A DNA stretch of 13,538 bases, from assembly GCA_035591015.1 (NCBI GenBank), contig JAXIUW010116671.1, forward strand, positions 1-13,538. The letters are read 5' to 3'. The stretch comes from Cephalothrix simula. Taxonomy: Eukaryota; Nemertea; Palaeonemertea; Archinemertea; Cephalotrichidae. The position numbers and the translations under genes are program-made. Positions 8,210-13,538 of the stretch are shown piece by piece. The notes under the pieces are model-generated. The model made no database searches. It was not told where the DNA came from and saw only the letters and a list, made by a program, of their open reading frames with translations. Every line of letters begins with the position of its first letter. The first letter of the stretch is position 1.

Positions 8210-9082
8210 GTGATAGCCACTTATAATCCCATGCATGGTCGCCACCAAAAAGTATCTATTTGGTTTCAGGCTATCCGTCTCCACACCTTGTCTGCGGGCG
8301 TTGTTCCCGTTCTAATAGGCAATTTTTTAGCTGATGCAGTATCAATACTGATTTTGCTATTAACGCTTTGTGGCGGAATGCTAATTCAAATCAGTACCAA
8401 TCTTATTGATGAGTATGCCGATGCTGACAAGCCCCCATCGCAGCATAGCCCCACGATTCCGCATAAAGTTATTGCCCAAGGCTTATTGACCATAGACGAG
8501 GTTCGTTATGGAGCTCGCCTGAGCATGGCTTTGGCATTGCTGATTGGCCTTATTCTAACTATATATAGTGGCTGGATGCTGTTGCCGTTGTTGATACTGG
8601 GTGCCTTTATCGCTTGGAGCTACAGTGCCGGTCCGTATCCCCTAGGCGAGCATGGCTGGGGCGAGGTTTTGGTGTTTATACTCATGGGGCCGCTGATGGT
8701 TGAGGCCAGCTACTATGCGCAAGTAGGCCATTTTAGCCTAAAAGCCCTAGTTTATTCTCTGCCGGTGGGTTGTACGGTTGCCGCCATATTGCTGGTCAAC
8801 AACATGCGTGATCTCGCTGAAGACAAAAAGAGTGGCAAAGTTAGCCTAGTTACCCTATTTGGACTAAATACCGCTCTTCAAATTTATTATAGCTTGTTGA
8901 TAGTCGCTATTATTATTGGCTTTTATATTGCTGGCTGGGTATTTATCATCACTATACCTTTGGCTTATTTAGCATCGCAAAAGCTCCGCAAAGCTAATTT
9001 TTATCACCAGTACCACGAGGCATTAAAATTGACTGCCCTCAACCATCTTGTTTTGGGTCTAGTGCTTTGCCTTGCCGCTTAA
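8210..9082 (+). CDS. menA: MenA-type UbiA-family prenyltransferase (1,4-dihydroxy-2-naphthoate polyprenyltransferase-like)
   Basis: This 290-residue membrane protein belongs to the UbiA superfamily, which moves a polyprenyl chain from its diphosphate to an aromatic ring. In MenA the acceptor is 1,4-dihydroxy-2-naphthoate on the way to menaquinone. Seven to nine hydrophobic helices are visible. The first Mg-diphosphate motif is NLIDEYADAD (64-73), aligning with the NDYxD block of MenA but with Asp-Glu for Asn-Asp. The second is NNMRDLAEDKKSGK (197-210). The loop YSAGPYPLGEHGWGE (138-152) is typical of MenA. Start is GTG at 8210; ATG at 8231 (residue 8) is an equally good choice, and neither has a ribosome-binding site. 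No other men gene is nearby, so the exact acceptor is inferred; another quinone or prenylated product is possible. Confidence 0.82.
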   Translation: MIATYNPMHGRHQKVSIWFQAIRLHTLSAGVVPVLIGNFLADAVSILILLLTLCGGMLIQISTNLIDEYADADKPPSQHSPTIPHKVIAQGLLTIDEVRYGARLSMALALLIGLILTIYSGWMLLPLLILGAFIAWSYSAGPYPLGEHGWGEVLVFILMGPLMVEASYYAQVGHFSLKALVYSLPVGCTVAAILLVNNMRDLAEDKKSGKVSLVTLFGLNTALQIYYSLLIVAIIIGFYIAGWVFIITIPLAYLASQKLRKANFYHQYHEALKLTALNHLVLGLVLCLAA

Positions 9083-9436
9083 ACTTTGCCCTCAAAAGAT
9101 GCTTTATTGCCACAGGTAAGATTAGCTTAAAACTAAGGCTTTTCTATTCTGCCTTCTCTAATGCTGCTGACAATCTGCGTTTGAATTTTGGACTAGGGCT
9201 TCTTGGCAATCAAACGCTAGTCAAATTGAGTGCGCTTCTAAAACCGTGAACCCTTAGCAATTATTGACTACTCAACTGTTTGCTACTCAACTTTTTAAGT
9301 GCTTTGTTTAAGTACTTTGTTTAGGTGCGTATTTTTTCTAAAATCACTACGATATCTATCTTTATGTGGTGGTTATGTTAAATTGGTATCATTAACAAGT
9401 TAGGTTAGTTACTGAATTAAACAACTGGGTGCAGAT
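9083..9436 (+). other. 354-base intergenic region with short tandem repeats
   Basis: No convincing gene is seen; a 60-codon frame that starts inside the menA-like gene shows no protein-like features. A 13-base tandem (aagtgctttgttt then aagtactttgttt) occupies 9297-9322, and tactcaact occurs twice just before it (within 9268-9292). These sit 115-170 bases upstream of the chalcone-isomerase-like gene and could be regulator sites for it, but no regulator can be named. No clear terminator follows the menA-like gene. Confidence 0.45.
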
Positions 9437-9934
9437 ATGCGTAGGCTAATTTTATTTGTAATTGTAATGCTTTGTTATGGAGCCAGTGAGGCTAAAGAGT
9501 TTGTTCCAAACGCTAGGCTAATTGGTGAAGGCAGTCGCTATTTTATCTTTTTTCATGTTTATGATGTAGGTCTTTATGCTGACGGAGATTTTTCATTTGA
9601 TAAGCCCTTTTATCTTACTTTTACCTATAAGAGAGACCTAGAAAGCTCTGATATTTATGAGCGTAGCGCCGAAGCAATTGAAGGCTTGGGTTTTGAAGAT
9701 GAAGCCACGCTAGATGATTGGGAAGCGCAGATGAAAAATATTTTTCCAGACGTAACGGATGGCACCGAGATTACCAGTATTTACGAACCTGACGGTGCTA
9801 CTGTTTTTTATCAAGGTGAAGAGCAAATTGGAACAATTGAAGATAGCGAATTTGGACGCTGGTATTTTGGCATTTGGCTGAATGAGAAGACCTCATTGCC
9901 AGACCTCCGTAAAGAGTTGCTAGGCATCAATTAA
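9437..9934 (+). CDS. Secreted chalcone-isomerase-like protein
   Basis: This 165-residue protein has a signal peptide (MRRLILFVIVMLCYGASEA, probable cleavage after Ala19), so it is exported. The mature part fits the small periplasmic chalcone-isomerase-like family of gammaproteobacteria (Pfam Chalcone_3 type). It shows the FHVYDVGLYADG segment (39-50), the TYKRDLESSDIYERS segment (63-77), the WEAQMKNIFPDV block (95-106) and the GRWYFGIWLNEKTSLPDLRKELLG end (140-163). Family members share the chalcone isomerase fold, but most bacterial ones have no demonstrated enzyme activity and may bind fatty acids or other lipids. Length is typical. Start is ATG at 9437 with a weak GGGTG about six bases upstream. 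It stands alone, 354 bases after the menA-like gene. Confidence 0.87.
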   Translation: MRRLILFVIVMLCYGASEAKEFVPNARLIGEGSRYFIFFHVYDVGLYADGDFSFDKPFYLTFTYKRDLESSDIYERSAEAIEGLGFEDEATLDDWEAQMKNIFPDVTDGTEITSIYEPDGATVFYQGEEQIGTIEDSEFGRWYFGIWLNEKTSLPDLRKELLGIN

Positions 9935-10338
9935 AAATTATGGGGTTGCCTGTCAACACCGCATAAAAGTAATCTTATAAAAAACAATTGCATGAAAGCA
10001 TCTATATAAAGGCGTCTATATAAAAACATTTATATATGGCTAAGAGCTAACTAAAAAACGGGGTGAGGACTCATCTGGAGGCTACTCAAAATAGTTTGCT
10101 AATCTTGGGCAGTTTTTAATAATCAAAAAACAGGGGCAATCTTAGGGCGTAATGTGCAGTGTGTAATGCGCCATGGCTTTTTAAGCTCACTAGAACAGCA
10201 TATAAGTTGCTCGGCAGTATGTTTTATAGCTTTTCTGGAAGATAGGAACATCAAAAACTGGCGGAGCAATCAAAACAATTGTCGGTTTTATGCGTATATA
10301 AGAGACAAAGTAAGAAGCTGTTTATTTATTGGTTGGCT
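9935..10338 (+). other. 404-base intergenic region with AT-rich 14-base repeats
   Basis: No convincing gene is present. Three imperfect 14-base units (catctatataaagg, cgtctatataaaaa, catttatatatgg) lie at 9999-10039. They are spaced a little over one helical turn apart and are about 300 bases upstream of the next gene. They could bind a regulator or form a curved AT-rich element. An in-frame extension of the next gene upstream to a TTG at 10279 is open but does not look coding. Confidence 0.45.
9999..10039. repeat. Three imperfect 14-base AT-rich tandem units
   Basis: The units share the core tctatataaa or its variants and follow one another without gaps. The intergenic position suggests a regulatory or structural element rather than coding sequence. 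Confidence 0.6.
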
Positions 10339-11064
10339 ATGCAAGATCAAACAGATCAATACGCTACTGTTAAGGCGACAATAGAGTTACTCACCTATGA
10401 AACTGCTGAATTGCGAGAGCATTTTCGCAGTGTCAGCAAGAAATTGACCGAGCTTGAAGGCTTAGCTCCCGAAGAGCGCTGCGCTCGTTTTAGAGCTATG
10501 GAAAGCGAGGGCATCTTTCAGTTTAATGGTGTTGATGTTCGTATTTTTGCTAAAACCAGCAAAATGCAACTTTCACCAGCTTTATTTGTATCAAGAACAA
10601 GACGCCGACTAGAAAATACTCAAACTTTACTAGATATGTTCCAAAGCAGTAGTCCAATTCAATATGGAGACGAGTTTGCATCTCAAATAAAAAAATTGCT
10701 GTCACAGCCTGTTGATAGCGAAGATATTCAAGATGTTAAAGCCTTCCGCTGCCAAACCGAAGAACTCCGAACCTCAAGAGGCTTTGAGAGCTACATGTCA
10801 GCTAAAATCAAACACATGAGTGAAAACTCGCATTACAAAGATGAAGTAGATATTTTGGCATCTAAAGAAGCCGCCTTAGATGGTGAAATGTATGTTGAAT
10901 CTCAGATTAAAGAACTTCATTCTATCCAAGAATCATTCTATAACGGCGAAATTGATGCAAATGATACAGAACAAAAACTAAAAACCATCGGAATTCTAAA
11001 GCCTTCAGTTAAAACCAGCAATATTGCAACCGAACCGATAGAAAATGACTTCGTTGCTGCCTAA
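10339..11064 (+). CDS. Uncharacterised soluble protein, 241 residues
   Basis: I do not recognise this family. The protein lacks a signal peptide and membrane segments and is rich in charged residues. Residues about 10-55 look like a long amphipathic helix or short coiled coil (ETAELREHF, KKLTELEGLAPEERCARF). A strand-like segment with FQFNGVDVRIF follows (60-70), then helices with RTRRRLENTQTLLDMF (86-101). Residues about 125-215 are acidic and helical, and the last 25 residues are low-complexity and probably disordered. I chose ATG at 10339. A longer frame begins at TTG 10279, but its extra 20 residues are unlike the rest of the protein. No Shine-Dalgarno site is clear. It converges with the LysE-type gene, so the two are not co-transcribed. 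Confidence 0.78.
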   Translation: MQDQTDQYATVKATIELLTYETAELREHFRSVSKKLTELEGLAPEERCARFRAMESEGIFQFNGVDVRIFAKTSKMQLSPALFVSRTRRRLENTQTLLDMFQSSSPIQYGDEFASQIKKLLSQPVDSEDIQDVKAFRCQTEELRTSRGFESYMSAKIKHMSENSHYKDEVDILASKEAALDGEMYVESQIKELHSIQESFYNGEIDANDTEQKLKTIGILKPSVKTSNIATEPIENDFVAA

Positions 11065-11212
11065 GCCAAAGCACACTAATAGTGCCTGATTAAAATATAA
11101 TCAAACCCAAAAAACATTTGGCAAAACAGCAATTAAGCCGCAACACCAATCATTTTGAACCAGTGCCGTGTGTTGTTAGTAAAAGCATCTATCATACAAC
11201 TAGTTGCTTTGA
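11065..11212. other. Convergent intergenic region with nested weak inverted repeats
   Basis: Two genes end here facing each other. Inverted repeats are gccaaa (11065-11070) with tttggc (11117-11122), tgatta (11087-11092) with taatca (11098-11103), and aaagca (11182-11187) with tgcttt (11205-11210). All are short and AT-rich and none is followed by a good T run on the relevant strand. They may take part in 3'-end formation but do not make a confident terminator. Confidence 0.3.
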
Positions 11213-11845
11213 TTACATAAAAAACGTTCCCCAAACCACAGCTAATGCCATGGCTACATTGCCCGTGTGCCGCAAGATTTTCTGTGCCTTAAGTTGACCC
11301 GTGATTTTATTAGTGATTTGATGCGTAACGTAAACATAAATTAACAAAATAGAGTACTCAACCACCATTGAAATCATCATCAGGATGGCTATTTGAGGCA
11401 CAATATCAAATTTATTGCTGATAAATTGTGGCAAAAATGCGCTAAAAAATAATATCGTCTTAGGGTTAGCCAACTGCATCACTAAGGCCACAGAAAAAAA
11501 CTTTTTCCATGGCCTGCTTTTTTTAATGCTAATGCGAACATCTTCGGCATCGGCTGCCCTGCCACGACTTAAAATGTACTCGCTAAATAGCACATATAAA
11601 AGATAAATAACGCCGCCAATTTTTAAGTAGAAAAGAATACTCTCGTTAAAGCCGGATGAAGTTACAATAAGAAAGCCAGCCACCATAAAGTAAATTATGT
11701 TGCCAAAGAGTATTCCCCAAATAGCCGCATTGGCCGCCAACTTACCGCCTGATAGATAGCTAGATATAACCAAAGCCACCGCTGGCCCCGGAGATGCCGA
11801 GAATAACGCCTCGGTCATGGCATATAAAGCAAATGAAATCGGCAT
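11213..11845 (-). CDS. LysE/RhtB-family amino-acid exporter
   Basis: This 210-residue inner-membrane protein has the usual length and roughly six hydrophobic segments of the LysE superfamily, whose members export amino acids or related small molecules using the proton motive force. The family signature SPGPAVALVI lies in the first helix region (residues 18-27), and the second conserved block ANPKTILFFSAFLPQF is at 126-141. The loop between (about 92-113) is charged and cytoplasmic. The substrate (threonine, homoserine, lysine, leucine or other) cannot be read from the sequence. Start is ATG at 11845 with no clear ribosome-binding site. About 400 bases separate it from ispH upstream on the same strand, so it probably has its own promoter. 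Confidence 0.9.
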   Translation of the reverse strand: MPISFALYAMTEALFSASPGPAVALVISSYLSGGKLAANAAIWGILFGNIIYFMVAGFLIVTSSGFNESILFYLKIGGVIYLLYVLFSEYILSRGRAADAEDVRISIKKSRPWKKFFSVALVMQLANPKTILFFSAFLPQFISNKFDIVPQIAILMMISMVVEYSILLIYVYVTHQITNKITGQLKAQKILRHTGNVAMALAVVWGTFFM

Positions 11846-11907
11846 TGGTATTGCTGCTAATAACTAACGTAAAAATGTCTGCCTACATTTATGAAGAAGC
11901 ACCAAAA

Positions 11908-12000
11908 CTAATTGGCCGCATCAAAATAGCCCCAATGCCTAAAATCTTCATCAAACGCATAAACTCGTAAGAGCCGATTCAGCCCTACTCGCTCCTTCAC
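11908..12000 (-). pseudogene. Possible small gene or remnant of a gene 3' end
   Basis: A minus-strand frame is open from 12102 and ends at a TAG at 11908-11910. Its last 30 codons, starting from a GTG at 12000, read VKERVGLNRLLRV, then YAFDEDFRHWGYFDAAN, with a balanced, protein-like composition. The part further upstream (CTVCSVAWCQKQDCK and an aromatic stretch) looks less coding. There is no ATG and no ribosome-binding site. It could be a decayed gene end, a very small protein or chance; I cannot name a family. Confidence 0.25.
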
Positions 12001-12155
12001 CGAAAAACAGAAATACACAATATATAAGTTATTTATGTCTTTGCAATCCTGCTTTTGACACCATGCCACACTGCAAACAGTGCAAGTGTTGCTATGATTA
12101 CGCTATGACTTGGTCAAGAGCATCAATCAATAGCCAACTCAATGTAATAATTGTC

Positions 12156-12179
12156 AAAAAAACCATCTAAAAGCGGTTT
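12156..12179 (-). terminator. Weak intrinsic terminator after ispH
   Basis: On the minus strand the arms aaacc and ggttt enclose a ten-base loop and run directly into seven Ts, three of them shared with the stem. It begins 66 bases past the ispH stop. The stem is only five pairs with two G-C, so the call is tentative. Confidence 0.35.
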
Positions 12180-12245
12180 ATCGGCAAATAAAGCTGGCTT
12201 CAATCTTAATGCTAACAATATTGGCTAGCCTAACTTGCAGGTAAT

Positions 12246-13166
12246 TTATAGATTTTTAGGTAATGGAAAGTGCACGTTTTCTTCTATTGCCGTAAGCTCT
12301 TTGATATTCGCTGAGTACGTTTCAGCAAGGTATTCAACTAGCTCTTTAACTATTTTTTCCGGCGCCGAGGCACCCGCCGTTATTCCCAGATGCTTCACGC
12401 CCTCAAGCCATTCTGGTCGCAACGTGTTTTTGTCATCAACTAAGCGAGCCTCAGCACCGCATGATTCAGCCACCTCAACTAAACGATGCGAATTAGAGCT
12501 AGCATTTGAACCCACTACAAAAATAGTATCGCAGATGGCAGCGAGCTTCCGAACAGCATCTTGCCTATTTTGAGTGGCATAGCAAATATCTTTCTTAGGC
12601 GGAGATTCTAAGTTTGGGAAGCGACTTTTGAGTATATCTACAATACGTTGAGTGTCATCAACAGACAGTGTAGTCTGAGTAAGATAGCATAGCTTAGAAA
12701 ATTGAGGCGGAATGACTACCTTTTGCGCTTCTTCTTCAGTGCCCACAACAATCATTCTTTCTGGAGCCTCGCCATAGGTACCCTTAACCTCAACATGACC
12801 CTCATGGCCAATCAAAATAATAAAATAATCTAATTTAGAAAAACGCCGTGCTTCTAAATGCACCTTCGTTACCAGCGGACAGGTTGCGTCAATTATACTT
12901 AGACGACGCTCTTTTGCCCGAATATGATCTTGAGGTGGAACCCCGTGCGCCGAAAAAATAGCCTGAGCACCCAAAGGTATGTCTTCTAAATTCTCAACAA
13001 AAATCGCTCCCTGCCGCTCAAGCTGCTCAACCACATGAGTATTATGCACAATTGCATGCTTAACATATATCGGCGTGCCATACTTCTGCAATGCCGTCTC
13101 TACAATAGAAACAGCACGCTCTACACCAGCACAAAAACCCCGCGGACGAGCTAAAGTAATCTTCAT
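12246..13166 (-). CDS. ispH: 4-hydroxy-3-methylbut-2-enyl diphosphate reductase (IspH/LytB)
   Basis: IspH is the last enzyme of the methylerythritol phosphate pathway. It reduces HMBPP with an iron-sulfur cluster to isopentenyl and dimethylallyl diphosphate in the cytoplasm. All key residues are present: cluster cysteines Cys12 (ARPRGFCAGV), Cys96 (DATCPLVTKVH) and Cys195 (DICYATQNRQ); substrate-binding His41, His74 (SAHGVPP) and His124; proton-relay Glu126 (GHEGHVEVKGT); the TQTTLSVDDT block (164-173); Ser223-Ser224-Asn225; and Ser267 (TAGASAPE). At 306 residues it is close to the usual length, with about 20 extra C-terminal residues after the conserved core. Start is ATG at 13166, with GAGG five bases upstream, the clearest ribosome-binding site in the window. 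The often adjacent fkpB gene is not seen; the upstream side is repeat DNA. Confidence 0.97.
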   Translation of the reverse strand: MKITLARPRGFCAGVERAVSIVETALQKYGTPIYVKHAIVHNTHVVEQLERQGAIFVENLEDIPLGAQAIFSAHGVPPQDHIRAKERRLSIIDATCPLVTKVHLEARRFSKLDYFIILIGHEGHVEVKGTYGEAPERMIVVGTEEEAQKVVIPPQFSKLCYLTQTTLSVDDTQRIVDILKSRFPNLESPPKKDICYATQNRQDAVRKLAAICDTIFVVGSNASSNSHRLVEVAESCGAEARLVDDKNTLRPEWLEGVKHLGITAGASAPEKIVKELVEYLAETYSANIKELTAIEENVHFPLPKNL

Positions 13167-13200
13167 AAAACCTCATACAAAACACCGCAAAGACTAAATC

Positions 13201-13229
13201 CTTATCGCAAAAAAGTAAACCAACATCAA
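13201..13229 (-). promoter_or_regulatory. Candidate sigma70 promoter of ispH
   Basis: On the minus strand TTGATG (13229-13224) and GATAAG (13206-13201) are separated by exactly 17 bases. Each matches the consensus at four of six positions. Transcription would start about 28 bases before the ispH ATG, leaving room for the GAGG site. Confidence 0.4.
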
Positions 13230-13270
13230 TCATTAAAGCACTTCCACTTACAAAATTAACCCACCTATAA

Positions 13271-13538
13271 TTAACGGCTTTGCCCAGCAAGAGGCAAGAT
13301 GATAGAGAATCATCTTGCACCCATGTCAGTAAGCAAGGTTAGTTTTGGGGGTTGGCAACGTTAAGGGTTTCGCCCAGCAAGAGGCAAGATGATAGAGAAT
13401 CATCTTGCACCCATGTCAGTAAGCAAGGTTAGTTTTGGGGGTTGGCAACGTTAAGGGTTTCGCCCAGCAAGAGGCAAGATGATAGAGAATCATCTTGCAC
13501 CCATGTCAGTAAGCAAGGTTAGTTTTGGGGGTTGGCAA
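13271..13538 (+). repeat. 90-base tandem repeat with hairpin core, three copies, cut by window end
   Basis: Units begin at 13271, 13361 and 13451; the last has 88 bases before the window ends, so the array probably continues. Units 2 and 3 are identical as far as visible; unit 1 differs by three bases in its first 11. Each carries the same hairpin (arms gcaagatga and tcatcttgc, loop tagagaa) at 13294-13318, 13384-13408 and 13474-13498, then acccatgtcag, taagcaaggttag and a G-rich stretch. The core is identical to that at 97-121 and in the same orientation. The array lies just upstream of the ispH promoter. Confidence 0.9.

Larger units (their letters stand above)
11846..12245. other. 400-base intergenic region between ispH and the LysE-type gene
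   Basis: No well-supported gene lies here. The stretch contains a weak terminator-like hairpin close to ispH and an open minus-strand frame (12102-11908) with a protein-like end. A 31-codon plus-strand frame from ATG 11875 to 11970 overlaps that frame and is not supported. Confidence 0.45.

Noticed and set aside
9067-9249. 60-codon plus-strand frame after the menA-like gene
   Set aside because: It starts inside the menA-like gene, has no ribosome-binding site and no recognisable protein features.
10295-10320. Sequencing-adapter remnant near the start of the 241-residue gene
   Set aside because: The stretch tataagagaca resembles the Tn5 mosaic-end adapter and the frame reads VYKRQ. The flanking bases differ from the adapter on both sides, so chance is more likely than contamination.
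11875-11970. 31-codon plus-strand frame in the ispH-LysE gap
   Set aside because: Too short, no ribosome-binding site, and it overlaps a minus-strand frame with better composition.
12235-12573. 112-codon plus-strand frame over the end of ispH
   Set aside because: It lies antisense to the fully conserved ispH and shows no features of its own.
13060-13320. 86-codon minus-strand frame over the ispH start
   Set aside because: It overlaps the N-terminal coding region of ispH in another frame and runs into the repeat array; Cys/Phe-rich composition is unlike a real protein.
13271-13538. CRISPR array
   Set aside because: The 90-base units are identical throughout, with no unique spacers, and no cas gene is present.

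Overview
The window looks like a chromosomal segment of a proteobacterium, most likely a gammaproteobacterium with a moderately AT-rich genome. The assignment rests on IspH, a MenA-type prenyltransferase, a LysE-type exporter and a periplasmic chalcone-isomerase-like protein whose sequence has the gammaproteobacterial look. The species cannot be named from the sequence. Only ispH has a clear Shine-Dalgarno site; most other starts have a weak one or none.

Layout. Bases 1-480 hold no gene. They carry a tandem of an interspersed repeat built around a 25-base hairpin, followed by several more hairpins. From 483 to 8122 three genes lie on the minus strand. In transcription order they are a 1135-residue orphan protein (8122-4715), a 403-residue helical orphan protein (4522-3311) and a lipoprotein with two FN3-like domains, one Ig-like domain and nine near-identical RCC1-like repeats (2825-483). 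The two orphans are separated by 192 bases with no obvious terminator and may form one unit. A 150-base segment with 15-base inverted ends lies upstream of the lipoprotein gene.

Divergent from the orphan pair, on the plus strand, are a MenA-type UbiA-family prenyltransferase (8210-9082), a secreted chalcone-isomerase-like protein (9437-9934) and a 241-residue soluble orphan (10339-11064). Gaps of about 350-400 bases separate them, each holding short AT-rich tandem repeats. A LysE/RhtB exporter (11845-11213) and ispH (13166-12246) return to the minus strand. The gap between those two holds a possible small gene or gene remnant. Upstream of ispH is a 90-base tandem repeat, at least three copies, with the same hairpin core as at the left end; it runs off the window.

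How the genes relate. IspH makes isopentenyl and dimethylallyl diphosphate, and the MenA-like enzyme would use a polyprenyl diphosphate built from these, but the two genes are 3 kb apart and not an operon. The least explained part is the 1135/403-residue pair, for which I recognise no family. The most dynamic DNA is the lipoprotein repeat tract and the hairpin repeats at the two ends.
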